38,049 nucleotides of DNA from Gordonia otitidis NBRC 100426 (lineage in GTDB: Bacteria > Actinomycetota > Actinomycetes > Mycobacteriales > Mycobacteriaceae): assembly GCF_000248075.1 (NCBI RefSeq), contig NZ_BAFB01000023.1, positions 1-38,049 of the forward strand, written 5' to 3'. Position numbers and translations under genes: made by a program. The notes under the pieces were generated by a model. It had not been told where the DNA came from and did no database searches. It was given only the letters and a program-made list of their open reading frames with translations. Shown here in pieces: positions 24,040 through 33,011 of this stretch. Position 1 is the first letter of the stretch. Each line of letters opens with the position of its first letter.

Positions 24040-25596
24040 ATGACCTCCACCGCTCAACCCCCCGCACAACCGGCACACGCAGGCACGCACACGCCCACCA
24101 CGGGTGCCGATGCCGACGACCTCTCGGAGTTCGGCTACGACCAGCAACTCCACCGTTCGCTGGGCAAGTTCGCGTCGTTCGCGGCCGGATTCTCGTTCGT
24201 CTCGATCCTGACCACGATCTTTCAGCTCTTCGGCCTCGGGTTCGGCTTCGGCGGTCCGGCCTTCTTCTGGACCTGGCCGATCGTCTACGCAGGCCAGTTC
24301 CTGGTTGCGCTCTGTTTCGCCGAGATCGCCGCGCGCTACCCGATCTCCGGCGCCATCTACCAGTGGTCGCGCCGTATGGGTGGTGAGGTGATCGGCTGGT
24401 TCGGCGGCTGGTTCATGATGATCGCCCAGATCGTCACCGCCTCGGCCGCAGCGATCGCGCTGCAGGTGGTGCTGCCGAGCGTGTGGAGCGGCTTCCAGAT
24501 CATCGGCGACGACCCCACCCTGACGTCGACGTCGGGAGCGGCGAACGCCGTCCTGCTCGGCTCGATCCTGCTGATCGCCGTGACAGCGATCAACTGCATC
24601 GGCGTGACGTGGATGAGCCGGGTCAACAGCATCGGTGTCACGTGTGAACTCGTGGGAGTCGTCGCCGTTGTCCTTGCACTGTTCACCCACGCCAAGCGCG
24701 GTCCGGGCGTCGTCTTCGACACCGGCGCGCCGGGACAGCAACCGGGCTACATCTGGGCGTTCATCGTTTCCGGTCTCATGGCGGCCTACGTGATGGTCGG
24801 ATTCGGCTCGGCGGGCGAACTCGCCGAGGAAACCCGCAACCCACGCCGCGTCGCGCCGCGCACCATCCGGATGGCACTGACCGTGTCGGCGATCGGCGGC
24901 GGGCTCATGCTGCTCGGCGCACTGATGGCCGCACCGACGCTCGACGACGAACTCGCCACCGGCGGTCTGCCGTATGTGCTCGACTCGGTCCTCGGCGGCT
25001 TCTGGGGCAAGGTGCTGCTGTGCGACGTCGCGGTGGCGATCTTCATCTGCACCCTGGCCATTCAGACGGCGTGTTCGCGTCTGATGTTCTCGATGGCACG
25101 TGACGGGCGACTCCCGTTCTCCGACAAACTCGCCCATGTCAACACCCGCACCGGTACCCCGATCCTCCCGTCCATCCTCATCGGAGTGCTCTGCATCGCG
25201 ATCCTGGTGGTCAACGTCGGCAACTCCGCGATCTTCGCGACGCTGGCGAGTGTCTGCATCATCCTGATCTATCTCGCCTACCTGGCGGTCACCGCACCGA
25301 TGCTGTACCGCCGCTTCCAGGGCTGGCCGTCCGGCGGCGTCCAGGTCGACGCCGAGGGCAAGAAACTCTTCGGGCTCGGGCGCTTCGGCATCGTGGTCAA
25401 CCTGCTTGCGGTGGCCTACGGAACGCTCATGGTGATCAACCTGGCCTGGCCGCGCGCCGAGGTCTTCGACCCCACGGGTGAGATGCCCATCCTCCGGTGG
25501 GCCGGCCCGATCTGCATCGTCGCAACGGTTCTCGTCGGCATCGCCTGCTACCCGCGTGGCAAAGAGCATCCCAAGCCGGTCACCGCCCCCGCGTGA
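24040..25596 (+). CDS. APC-superfamily amino acid/amine permease
   Basis: ATG 24040 starts a 518-residue permease with twelve hydrophobic helices after a ~40-residue polar N-terminus. Family motifs include the first helix FAAGFSFVSILTTIF, GGPAFFWTWP, AEIAARYPISGAIYQW and the cytoplasmic EETRNPRRVAPR loop. They place it in the amino acid/choline transporter branch of the APC superfamily. As first gene of the DUF1989/carboxyltransferase/allophanate hydrolase operon, it probably imports the nitrogen substrate, likely guanidine or a related compound. That substrate is inferred only from gene context. Confidence 0.88.
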   Translation: MTSTAQPPAQPAHAGTHTPTTGADADDLSEFGYDQQLHRSLGKFASFAAGFSFVSILTTIFQLFGLGFGFGGPAFFWTWPIVYAGQFLVALCFAEIAARYPISGAIYQWSRRMGGEVIGWFGGWFMMIAQIVTASAAAIALQVVLPSVWSGFQIIGDDPTLTSTSGAANAVLLGSILLIAVTAINCIGVTWMSRVNSIGVTCELVGVVAVVLALFTHAKRGPGVVFDTGAPGQQPGYIWAFIVSGLMAAYVMVGFGSAGELAEETRNPRRVAPRTIRMALTVSAIGGGLMLLGALMAAPTLDDELATGGLPYVLDSVLGGFWGKVLLCDVAVAIFICTLAIQTACSRLMFSMARDGRLPFSDKLAHVNTRTGTPILPSILIGVLCIAILVVNVGNSAIFATLASVCIILIYLAYLAVTAPMLYRRFQGWPSGGVQVDAEGKKLFGLGRFGIVVNLLAVAYGTLMVINLAWPRAEVFDPTGEMPILRWAGPICIVATVLVGIACYPRGKEHPKPVTAPA

Positions 25597-25646
25597 TCGC
25601 TTGTTGCGACGACACATTCATCGGCACATTCCCGGAAGGGGTCATC

Positions 25647-26498
25647 ATGACCAACTCGACAATCACCTCCACTGCCTCGACCGCAGGCGCCAAAGCCCAC
25701 GCGCGCTCGCAGGCCGGCGCCATCACCGACTCCATGCCTGTGGTGCCCGCGACCGACTGGCCCACCCCGCCCGCCGACGTCGATCCGGCGTCGTTGATCT
25801 GGGCTGAAACCGTGCCCGGTGGTAGGTACACGACCAAGGTGCTCGCCCGCGGAACGCGAATCCGGTTGCGCGACATCACCGGTGATGCATGCGCACACCT
25901 GCTGCTGTGGCGCGCGGACGCGACATGGGAGCGGCTGAACGTCGCCGACACCGTCAAGGTGCCCTGGCAGGCCTACCTCACCACAGGGCATCCGCTGCTG
26001 AGCGATCAGGGCAGGGTGCTGGCCACCGTCGTCGCCGACCGCAGCGTCCGTCACGATGCGCTCACCGGCACGACGACACTCTCCGACAACATCGCGAAAT
26101 ACGGTGACGGAGCGGTGCACTCGACCACACCCGCAGGCCGCGAACTGCTCAAGTTGGCTGCTGCCAAGAACGGACTCACACCGACCGACGTCGCGCCGTC
26201 GGTGTCGTTCTTCGAAGGCGTCCGTGTAGACGACGACGGATCCTTCGAGTTCCAGGGAACCGCAGGCGCCGACACCAGCGTCGACCTGCTCCTACACCTG
26301 CCGTGCATCGTGGCCCTCGCCAACACCGCGCACCCGCTCGACCCGGCACCCGACTTCCGTTCCGGGCCGCTCGAAGTGCTCGCCTGGAAGGCGACCGACG
26401 ATCTCGACGCCCTGCTCGCCGATGTCGCCGACCGTGACCCCGAGTACCAGCGCGCCGTCGCGAACAATGAAGACATCTACGGCGCAACGTATTTCTGA
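25647..26498 (+). CDS. DUF1989 protein, UAAP1-like (carboxyguanidine deiminase subunit)
   Basis: ATG 25647 follows GGAAGGGG; the frame is open upstream into the permease tail but without a site. The 283-residue protein has a ~45-residue extra N-terminus, then IWAETVPGGRYTTKVLARGTRIRLRDI, AYLTTGHPLLSDQGRVLATVV and LPCIVALANTAHPLDP. These are hallmarks of urea amidolyase-associated protein 1. DUF1989 pairs named CgdAB have been shown to deiminate carboxyguanidine to allophanate and ammonia. The partner gene follows 66 bp downstream. Which of the two carries the catalytic metal site was not determined here, so no symbol is given. Confidence 0.85.
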   Translation: MTNSTITSTASTAGAKAHARSQAGAITDSMPVVPATDWPTPPADVDPASLIWAETVPGGRYTTKVLARGTRIRLRDITGDACAHLLLWRADATWERLNVADTVKVPWQAYLTTGHPLLSDQGRVLATVVADRSVRHDALTGTTTLSDNIAKYGDGAVHSTTPAGRELLKLAAAKNGLTPTDVAPSVSFFEGVRVDDDGSFEFQGTAGADTSVDLLLHLPCIVALANTAHPLDPAPDFRSGPLEVLAWKATDDLDALLADVADRDPEYQRAVANNEDIYGATYF

Positions 26499-26564
26499 CC
26501 ACCTGTGGTCGAGCGAACCGCCCGACGAGCGGCGTCGACACCACATCACACCCGAGGACCAACC

Positions 26565-27233
26565 ATGACCACCACGATCGACCACACCACAGCCCCCGCC
26601 GCAGACCTCGCCCTCGTGCCCGGAGAGGTGATCTACGACGGCATAGTCGGCGAACGCGCGCCCTGGGCGGAAGTCGTTGCCGCCGGCGACGTCTTGACCA
26701 TCGTCGACCTCCACGGCAACCAGGCTGTCGACACACTGTTCTACGGCGGCCACGACCACTCGATCCGTTACTCCGCACAGACGACCATCGCCGCGCAGGG
26801 CAATATCTTCCTCACGACCGGAACGATCATCCGCGACCAGGAGTCTCAGCCGATGATGACGATCGTCGCCGACGAGGTCGGTAACCACGACACCCTCGGC
26901 GGCGCGTGCTCGCAGGAGTCCAACACGCTGCGCTACGGCCACCACACCAAACATCAGCACGCGTGCGTCGAGAACTTCCTCATCGGCGGCTCCCGCCATG
27001 GGCTCGGGAAACGCGACCTCGTCGGCAATGTCAACTTCTTCATGAACGTGCCCGTCGACCCCGACGGTGCGCTCGGCATCGTCGACGGTCTCTCGGCCCC
27101 CGGCAAGCGCCTCGCGCTCCGCGCGGACGTCGACACCCTTGTTCTCGTGTCGAACTGCCCGCAGATCAACAACCCCTGCAACGGATTCGACCCGAGCGCC
27201 GTCCGCGTCATCGTCACGCGTCCGCAGAGCTGA
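26565..27233 (+). CDS. DUF1989 protein, UAAP2-like (carboxyguanidine deiminase subunit)
   Basis: ATG 26565 follows CGAGGACC. The 222-residue protein has all canonical DUF1989 blocks: DLHGNQAVDTLFY, IRYSAQTTIAAQGNIFLTTGT, the Cys/His block HDTLGGACSQESNTLRYG, GKRDLVGNVNFFMNVPV and CPQINNPCNGFDP. The conserved Cys and His residues are likely metal ligands. It should form the CgdAB-type heteromer with the preceding protein, converting carboxyguanidine to allophanate. The carboxyltransferase gene starts 30 bp later. Confidence 0.87.
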   Translation: MTTTIDHTTAPAADLALVPGEVIYDGIVGERAPWAEVVAAGDVLTIVDLHGNQAVDTLFYGGHDHSIRYSAQTTIAAQGNIFLTTGTIIRDQESQPMMTIVADEVGNHDTLGGACSQESNTLRYGHHTKHQHACVENFLIGGSRHGLGKRDLVGNVNFFMNVPVDPDGALGIVDGLSAPGKRLALRADVDTLVLVSNCPQINNPCNGFDPSAVRVIVTRPQS

Positions 27234-27262
27234 GTCGACGACGCCGCGTCCGAGGAGACGAG

Positions 27263-29338
27263 ATGAACAGCAACACAACTCAGCCTGACGCCGTCGAGGT
27301 GCTGCGCGCCGGGCCGATGACCACCATCCAGGACTGGCCCGGCCGCGTCAGCTACTGGAAGGTGGGGGTCCCACCGTCGGGTCCGATGGACGATCTGTCG
27401 TTCCGCTTGGCAAACCTGGCGGTTGGCAACCCGGTCGCCGCCGCGGGACTCGAGGCGACGATGATGGGACCGCGACTGCGCTTCGGTGCGGCGACCACCG
27501 TCGCCGTCACGGGCGCCCCGGTTCCGGTCAGCATCGATGGTCGTTCAGTGCCGCAATGGGTTCCGCTGCGGGTGCCCGCCGGTGGTGTGCTCGACGTTGG
27601 TGCGGTCGGATCGCTCGGCCTACGCGTGTACGTCGCGGTTGCCGGGGGCGTTGAAGCCGAGAACTACCTGGGCAGCCGGTCGACGTTCACCATGGGCCGG
27701 TTCGGCGGACTCGACGGTCGCGTGCTCGCCGACGGCGACGCTCTTGCCCGCGCGGCCATGCCGACGGGCAGCCCCACCCGTATCCTCACCGAGGAGCAGC
27801 CCGCGCTGACCAACGCCTGGCAGCTCGGCGTGACCGTCGGACCTCATTCGGCGCCGGAGTTCTTCACTCCCGACGACATCGACACACTGATGGGTACCGA
27901 CTATGAAGTTCATTTCAACTCCGACCGCACCGGGATTCGACTGATCGGCCCCAAACCGCAGTGGGCGCGAACCGACGGTGGAGAAGCAGGACTGCACCCG
28001 TCGAACATTCACGACAACGCGTATTCCGTTGGTGCGCTCGACTTCACGGGCGACACCCCGATCCTGCTCGGACCCGACGGTCCCAGTCTCGGTGGTTTCG
28101 TCTGTCCGGTGACGGTCGCAGCCGCTGAACGGTGGAAACTCGGACAGCTCAAGCCGGGCGACACGGTGCGCTTCGTCGCGGTCAAGGCCACGCAGACAGC
28201 ATCACCCGCAGAACTCGGTCTTGCTCGGCGTGCCTGTTTCGTCGACGTCCTGTCGCGCGCAGGGGATGCCGACGCCGGAATCCTCGGGCGGACCACCACA
28301 GCCGATGGCACCACCACGGTGACCTATCGGCGTAGCGGTGACGACAACATCCTCGTCGAATACGGCGACATGCGGCTCGATCTCGCCCTGCGTGCTCGCG
28401 TCCATGCCTTGGCCGAGCGTATCGGGGCGGAGAAGCCCGCAGGATTGATCGATCTGACCCCCGGCATCCGATCGCTACAGGTGAAAGCGGACCCGACGAC
28501 GTGGTCGCAACAGGCCATGCGGGACTGGTTGATCGAGTGTGAGAGTCAACTACCGGCCGCATCGGAGCTCGTGGTACCCAGTCGCACGGTGCACCTGCCG
28601 TTGTCGTGGGACGACCCCGCGACGCGCGAGGCGATCGAGCGCTACATGCTCGGCGTACGATCCGACGCACCGTGGTGCCCCTGGAACATCGAGTTCATCC
28701 GCCGCATGAACGGACTCGACTCGGTCGACGACGTCCACCGCATCGTGTTCGACGCCGATTACCTCGTCCTCGGTCTCGGCGACGTCTACCTCGGGGCGCC
28801 CGTGGCCGTTCCGCTCGACCCACGGCACCGTCTCGTGACCACCAAGTACAACCCGGCACGGACGTGGACGCCGGAGAACGCTGTCGGGATCGGTGGCGCC
28901 TACCTGTGCATCTACGGCATGGAAGGTCCAGGCGGCTACCAATTCGTCGGCCGTACTACGCAGGTCTGGAACCATCGGTACCCGCAACAGGCGCCCGGAT
29001 TCGAGCCCGAACACCCATGGCTGCTGCGCTTTTTCGACCGCATAAAATGGTATCCGGTGAGCGCCGAGGAACTGTTGGACATGCGCGCCGACGTCGCTGC
29101 GGGACGAGGTGACAGTGTGCGCATCAGCGACGGAACGTTCTCGCTCGCCGAGCACGAGCGCTTCCTCGCCGAGAATGCGCGCGACATCGCGTCCTCGCGG
29201 GAGGAGATGGAGCGCGCGCGAGCCGAGGAGCGTGAGAGGTGGTCTCTGGCAGGCGAGTTCACCACGGGTGCAGCCGGGGGAGACGTCGACAAGAGCAGCA
29301 GTGACACGGGTGACGAGCCGAAGGGGAAGGTCGCATGA
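27263..29338 (+). CDS. Urea/guanidine carboxylase, carboxyltransferase half only (AHS2-AHS1)
   Basis: ATG 27263 follows CGAGGAGA. The 691-residue protein begins directly with the AHS2/KipA-like domain (VLRAGPMTTIQDWPGR, VGVPPSGPMDDLSFRLAN, about residues 12-300). The AHS1/KipI-like domain (about 340-570) follows, with LIDLTPGIRSLQVKADP, VYLGAPVAVPLDPRHRLVTTKYNP and YQFVGRTTQVWN. It ends in a charged coiled tail. Full urea carboxylases have about 1200 residues, with a biotin carboxylase domain in front and a biotin carrier domain (MKM) behind; both are absent, and no separate gene for them is in the operon. It may work with a carboxylase encoded elsewhere, or use a different chemistry. Its stop overlaps the atzF start (ATGA). 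Confidence 0.88.
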   Translation: MNSNTTQPDAVEVLRAGPMTTIQDWPGRVSYWKVGVPPSGPMDDLSFRLANLAVGNPVAAAGLEATMMGPRLRFGAATTVAVTGAPVPVSIDGRSVPQWVPLRVPAGGVLDVGAVGSLGLRVYVAVAGGVEAENYLGSRSTFTMGRFGGLDGRVLADGDALARAAMPTGSPTRILTEEQPALTNAWQLGVTVGPHSAPEFFTPDDIDTLMGTDYEVHFNSDRTGIRLIGPKPQWARTDGGEAGLHPSNIHDNAYSVGALDFTGDTPILLGPDGPSLGGFVCPVTVAAAERWKLGQLKPGDTVRFVAVKATQTASPAELGLARRACFVDVLSRAGDADAGILGRTTTADGTTTVTYRRSGDDNILVEYGDMRLDLALRARVHALAERIGAEKPAGLIDLTPGIRSLQVKADPTTWSQQAMRDWLIECESQLPAASELVVPSRTVHLPLSWDDPATREAIERYMLGVRSDAPWCPWNIEFIRRMNGLDSVDDVHRIVFDADYLVLGLGDVYLGAPVAVPLDPRHRLVTTKYNPARTWTPENAVGIGGAYLCIYGMEGPGGYQFVGRTTQVWNHRYPQQAPGFEPEHPWLLRFFDRIKWYPVSAEELLDMRADVAAGRGDSVRISDGTFSLAEHERFLAENARDIASSREEMERARAEERERWSLAGEFTTGAAGGDVDKSSSDTGDEPKGKVA

Positions 29339-31023
29339 GCAAGGTCGACGACACGTATGCGCGGATCGAGGCGGCCGACCGGCCAGAGGTGTTCATCTCG
29401 CTGCGCCCGCTGTCCGAGGTCGCGCTCGAGTTCGAGGCCTCGATGGCCGCAGGCGGGGCCTTGGCTGGAACGATTCTCGCGGTCAAGGACAACGTCGACG
29501 TCGCCGGGCTGCCCACCACCGCAGCGTGTCCCGGCTATGCGTACATACCCGATGACGATGCGCCGGTCGTCGCGGCGCTACAAGCGGAGGGTGCGGTCGT
29601 GATCGGGAAGACGAACCTCGATCAGTTCGCCACCGGTCTCGTGGGCACGCGCAGTCCTCATGGTGCCGTGCGCGATTCACGACGTCCCGAGCGCATCTCC
29701 GGTGGTTCGAGTTCGGGGTCGGCAGTCGCGGTCGCGCTCGGTTTCGCCGACATCGCGATCGGCACCGACACCGCCGGTTCGGGGCGAGTGCCCGCTGGAC
29801 TGCAGGGGATCGTCGGCATCAAGCCGACGGTGGGCGCCATCTCGACCGACGGAATCGTGCCTGCCTGCGCCGACTACGACGTCCCGACGATCTTCGCAGC
29901 CGACCTCGACCTGGCAAACCTGGCGACCGCCGCAATGGCCGCGGCCACGGGTCCGCGGCCATTCTCCAGCGGGTCGTCGTTCGCGGCACCGGAGGCACCG
30001 GTCATCGCGGTTCCCGCGGAGCTGCCGGAACTCGACGACCGCTGGCGCGCGGCGTTCGGCGAGGCCGTTGTCGCCGCCGAGGTTGCGGGCTGCACGATCA
30101 AGACGATCGACCTCGCACCCTTTCTCGCCGCAGCGAAACTGCTGTACGAGGACGCGCTCGTCGCCCAGCGATACGATGCCGTCGGTGAGTTCGTCGACGG
30201 TGCAGCCGATTCCGCAGAGGTCGGACTCGATCCCGTTGTGGCACAGATCGTGACGAAGGCATCGGGCTACACGGCGGTGGATCTGCTGCGTGTCCGACGC
30301 CGACTCGCCGAACTGAGGTCGACTGCGATGGACGCGTGGGGTGACGCGACGGCTCTCATGGTTCCGACGGCTCCCTGTCATCCGCGGATCGACGAGGTGG
30401 CCGACGATCCGATTGGCGTCAACAGCCGGATGGGTACCTACACCAACTTCTGCAATCTGTTCGACCTGTGTGCGCTGGCGGTTCCGGCGGGCGTCGTCGA
30501 CGAGACCGACGGGACGCAGGCGCAGTTCGGGATCACGCTTCTCGCGGGTGCGCACGAGGACGCGGTTCTCGTCGATCTCGCGCGGCGCCTGTCGGTGACG
30601 GCATCGGTTCCGCAAGCTGTCATCTCGTCGGCGATCGACCCGGCGTGGAGTGAGCGGGTTGCGCCCTCGGTCGAGCTGGCCGTGTTCGGCGCGCACATGC
30701 GGGGTGGGCCGTTGACCCACGAGCTCAGCGAGCGCGGCGCACGCTGGAACGGTGAAGTGCGGACAGCAGCGTCGTATCGCCTTGTGGCACTGGACACGAC
30801 ACCGCCGAAGCCGGGCCTGGTCCGTGACGGCGTCGATGGCCGGTCCATCGAGGGGGAGTGCTGGGTGCTGTCGCCCGCCGCGCTCGGTGAGTTCCTCGCC
30901 GCGCTCCCACAGCCGATGATGCTGGGCAAGGTCGAACTCTCCGACGGACGCTGGGTGGTCGGGTTCGGATGCGACGTCGAATCGAGCGCGCAGGGTGAGC
31001 CCATCGATCGGACGCGGTGGTGA
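29335..31023 (+). CDS. atzF: Allophanate hydrolase (AtzF-type amidase)
   Basis: The 562-residue protein has the amidase signature domain (about residues 1-440) with the Ser-cisSer-Lys triad. Lys51 lies in VKDNVD, the cis-Ser in GGSSSGSAVAVALG (about 126-127) and the nucleophile Ser149 in GTDTAGSGRVPAG. The C-terminal ~120 residues (ELAVFGAHMRGGPLTHEL onwards) form the second domain typical of AtzF/DUR1. It splits allophanate to ammonia and CO2. Coupled by ATGA to the carboxyltransferase gene, it completes the guanidine/urea degradation route. Its presence supports allophanate as the real intermediate. Confidence 0.92.
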   Translation: MSKVDDTYARIEAADRPEVFISLRPLSEVALEFEASMAAGGALAGTILAVKDNVDVAGLPTTAACPGYAYIPDDDAPVVAALQAEGAVVIGKTNLDQFATGLVGTRSPHGAVRDSRRPERISGGSSSGSAVAVALGFADIAIGTDTAGSGRVPAGLQGIVGIKPTVGAISTDGIVPACADYDVPTIFAADLDLANLATAAMAAATGPRPFSSGSSFAAPEAPVIAVPAELPELDDRWRAAFGEAVVAAEVAGCTIKTIDLAPFLAAAKLLYEDALVAQRYDAVGEFVDGAADSAEVGLDPVVAQIVTKASGYTAVDLLRVRRRLAELRSTAMDAWGDATALMVPTAPCHPRIDEVADDPIGVNSRMGTYTNFCNLFDLCALAVPAGVVDETDGTQAQFGITLLAGAHEDAVLVDLARRLSVTASVPQAVISSAIDPAWSERVAPSVELAVFGAHMRGGPLTHELSERGARWNGEVRTAASYRLVALDTTPPKPGLVRDGVDGRSIEGECWVLSPAALGEFLAALPQPMMLGKVELSDGRWVVGFGCDVESSAQGEPIDRTRW

Positions 31024-31304
31024 GGTCGAGGCGTGGAACCGTGCGTCGGCGGTCGGCGCGCAGCAAGCGGCTGTTCCCGCGCGCGGAGCGACGAGCACTG
31101 CACAAGCGCGATAGGTGCTGCCGCACCGTCGACCCTCGTCGCGAGCCGATCGTGTCATACCGACGTACTATGAGTATCGAAAGACCCGCCACCGCAGCCT
31201 GATACGGCAAACTCGGTCACAATCGGCCTCCAAGACGTCGAATTACCGGGCCCCGACGCCGTGACCCCCGACGCTCACACGGCACCAGCGTCCGGTACGA
31301 CGTC

Positions 31305-31336
31305 GTCAGATTCCTCTTCGGTCAGATTCCTCTTCG
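31305..31336 (+). repeat. 16-bp perfect tandem repeat, two copies
   Basis: GTCAGATTCCTCTTCG occurs at 31305-31320 and again at 31321-31336. It lies in the noncoding stretch before the small acidic protein gene. Confidence 0.9.
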
Positions 31337-31444
31337 TCTGTTGCAGGCACAGACCAGAGCGTCGACACCCTGGCTCCTTGCTGCGGTTCTTCTGGGGTGG
31401 CCCTGGTACTGCGACGGCTTTTGTTACAACGGAGGAGTCCGATA

Positions 31445-31488
31445 ACTCGACTACCCCGATCACTCGACTGTCCCGATCGCTCGACTAC
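31445..31488 (+). repeat. 17-bp tandem repeat before the small acidic gene
   Basis: ACTCGACTACCCCGATC (31445-31461) is followed by ACTCGACTGTCCCGATC (31462-31478) and a partial GCTCGACTAC. It ends at the ribosome binding site of the gene at 31501. The position and period resemble the 17-bp repeat at 291-330. Confidence 0.85.
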
Positions 31489-31500
31489 GAGGAGATGACG

Positions 31501-31728
31501 ATGAGCCAACCGATCTCCGGCGAGGACCTACCCGAGGGCGTCGTCGACCCTGAAGCACCGCTCGACGACGAGCCCGGCGAATCGCTCGCCGACGACGCGC
31601 CCCTGGACGCTTTCGTCGACCCGCTCGCGGGTGTTCAACCGCCGCAATCCGACGACGTGCCGAGCGCCGATTACGTCGAGCAGCACCTCGACGTCGACGA
31701 GGACGAACCCGCGCGGCGCGACGACTGA
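31501..31728 (+). CDS. Small acidic protein of unknown function
   Basis: ATG 31501 is preferred because GGAG at 31491-31494 is six bases away; the ATG at 31495 is too close to it. The 75-residue product is highly acidic (many Asp/Glu, few basic residues) and Pro-rich, so it is probably disordered. It ends DEDEPARRDD. It has no membrane segment or cysteine. I recognise no family. The good ribosome site and clean stop support a real gene. Confidence 0.65.
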   Translation: MSQPISGEDLPEGVVDPEAPLDDEPGESLADDAPLDAFVDPLAGVQPPQSDDVPSADYVEQHLDVDEDEPARRDD

Positions 31729-31849
31729 CCGTCCGAACCCCTTTGGCTACAGTGGAGCCACCGACGCAGGTACGCCCAACACACGTCGTCGGCCGCACGC
31801 TCTCCCGAGTGTCAGCGGACGACGACGGCCCGCGCGCTAGGAGGAAGTC

Positions 31850-32044
31850 ATGGCGATCGACCCCGCAAAGAGCAAAGCCGTCTCGCAGGTTGTGCGCGAG
31901 AATCCTGGGATGAGCCTCGTGGCGATCTCGCCGGGCATCGTGGTCTTTCTTCTCGTCGGCATCTTCACCAATTGGTTCCTGGCGATCGTGCTCGGCATCG
32001 TCGTGCTGGCGGGCGGCTACTACCTGCTGACCCGCCAGAAATGA
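31850..32044 (+). CDS. Small two-helix membrane protein
   Basis: ATG 31850 follows a strong AGGAGG at good spacing. The 64-residue product has a basic N-terminus (PAKSKAVSQVVREN) and two hydrophobic helices at about residues 22-40 and 42-59, and ends TRQK. No known family is recognised. Similar small hydrophobic proteins are common in actinobacteria and lack a defined role. Confidence 0.75.
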   Translation: MAIDPAKSKAVSQVVRENPGMSLVAISPGIVVFLLVGIFTNWFLAIVLGIVVLAGGYYLLTRQK

Positions 32045-32114
32045 GCAGGGCATAACCGGTGCGAGTACGACTGCGGGCACGTAACTGTCGCGCGTGGGAG
32101 ACGAGGCCTCGACG

Positions 32115-33011
32115 GTGAGTGGACGCGTCGACGCCTACATCTGGGCGATCCGCCTCACCAAGACGCGGTCAGCTGCGGGTGACGCGTGCCGGGGCGGCCA
32201 CGTCCGCGTCAACGGGGCCACCGCCAAGCCAGCCCAGCACGTGAGCATCGGTGACGAGGTGCGGGTGCGGCTGGGTGGTCGCGAGCGGATCGTCGAAGTC
32301 ACCCGGGTGATCACCAAGCGTGTGTCCGCGGCGGCGGCGTCGGCCTGTTACATCGACAAGAGCCCACCCCCGCCGTCGAAGGAGATCCTGGCGAGTCAGC
32401 CGCGCCGCGACCGTGGCGCCGGGCGGCCGACCAAACGTGAGCGTCGCGAGATCGACAAGCTCATGCGTGGCGGCTTTCTCGTGTCGATGGCGTTGTTCGT
32501 CGCGCTGATCGGCAGTGCGTGTTCGTCGGATTCCGACGATGCGGCAGGTTCGGGTGGCGGCACCGCCGCCACGGCACCTGGCAAGGCCGGGTCGGGCCCG
32601 TTCTTCGGGCAGTGCGGTGGTGTCACGACAGAGGAGGTCGTCGACCTCGCCAAGATCGGCGCACTGACCAATACGGTGAAGAATCCGTCGGCATGTGAGT
32701 GGACATCGAGCGCCGATCGCACCGGACCTGTGGCCTCGTTCAACTGGTATCGCGGTTCGCCGATCGGGCGGGAGCGCGCAACCGAGCAACTGTCGCGTGA
32801 CTCGACCAAAGACATAGAGATCAACGGCCACAAGGGATTCATCGCATCCGACTCCGGTATCTGCGAGATCGGCATCGGCTTCGGTGCCGACTTCTTCGAG
32901 TGGTCGGTGAGCGCCGGCACCACGTCTCTGAGTGACCAGGCTCCCGACACCGAGCAGATCTGCGACGCGACGCGTCAACTCGCCACGATGTCGATCGAGC
33001 GTGCATCATGA
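32115..33011 (+). CDS. S4 RNA-binding domain fused in frame to a DUF3558 lipoprotein-like domain
   Basis: GTG 32115 is preferred because GAGG lies eight bases upstream; GTG 32094 is also in frame. Residues 1-~115 form an HslR-like S4 protein (RVDAYIWAIRLTKTRS, ACRGGHVRVNG, GDEVRVRL) with the usual Lys/Arg-rich end GRPTKRERREIDKL. No stop follows. The frame runs on through ATG 32463 into a signal-like helix (MRGGFLVSMALFVALIGSAC) and a DUF3558 domain with paired cysteines. The two parts are normally separate proteins in different compartments. Either a stop was lost, or the lipoprotein is made from the internal ATG, which lacks a clear ribosome site. The end overlaps the next gene by ATGA. Confidence 0.75.
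   Translation: MSGRVDAYIWAIRLTKTRSAAGDACRGGHVRVNGATAKPAQHVSIGDEVRVRLGGRERIVEVTRVITKRVSAAAASACYIDKSPPPPSKEILASQPRRDRGAGRPTKRERREIDKLMRGGFLVSMALFVALIGSACSSDSDDAAGSGGGTAATAPGKAGSGPFFGQCGGVTTEEVVDLAKIGALTNTVKNPSACEWTSSADRTGPVASFNWYRGSPIGRERATEQLSRDSTKDIEINGHKGFIASDSGICEIGIGFGADFFEWSVSAGTTSLSDQAPDTEQICDATRQLATMSIERAS

Larger units (their letters stand above)
31024..31500 (+). other. 477-bp intergenic stretch with short tandem repeats
   Basis: No convincing gene was found; the short frames here lack ribosome binding sites and protein-like composition. It holds a 16-bp direct repeat (31305-31336) and a 17-bp repeat (31445-31488), and an isolated GTCATAC at 31154-31160 like the arms of the palindromes around 20452-21321. 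Promoters for the following small genes should lie here, but none could be placed reliably. Confidence 0.5.

Noticed and set aside
31154..31160. Third copy of the GTCATAC palindrome
   Set aside because: Only one arm is present; the nearby GTACTATGAGTAT does not pair well enough.
31017..31202. Small Arg-rich protein after the allophanate hydrolase gene
   Set aside because: It overlaps the end of that gene, lacks a ribosome binding site, and has the Arg-rich composition typical of wrong-frame high-GC DNA.
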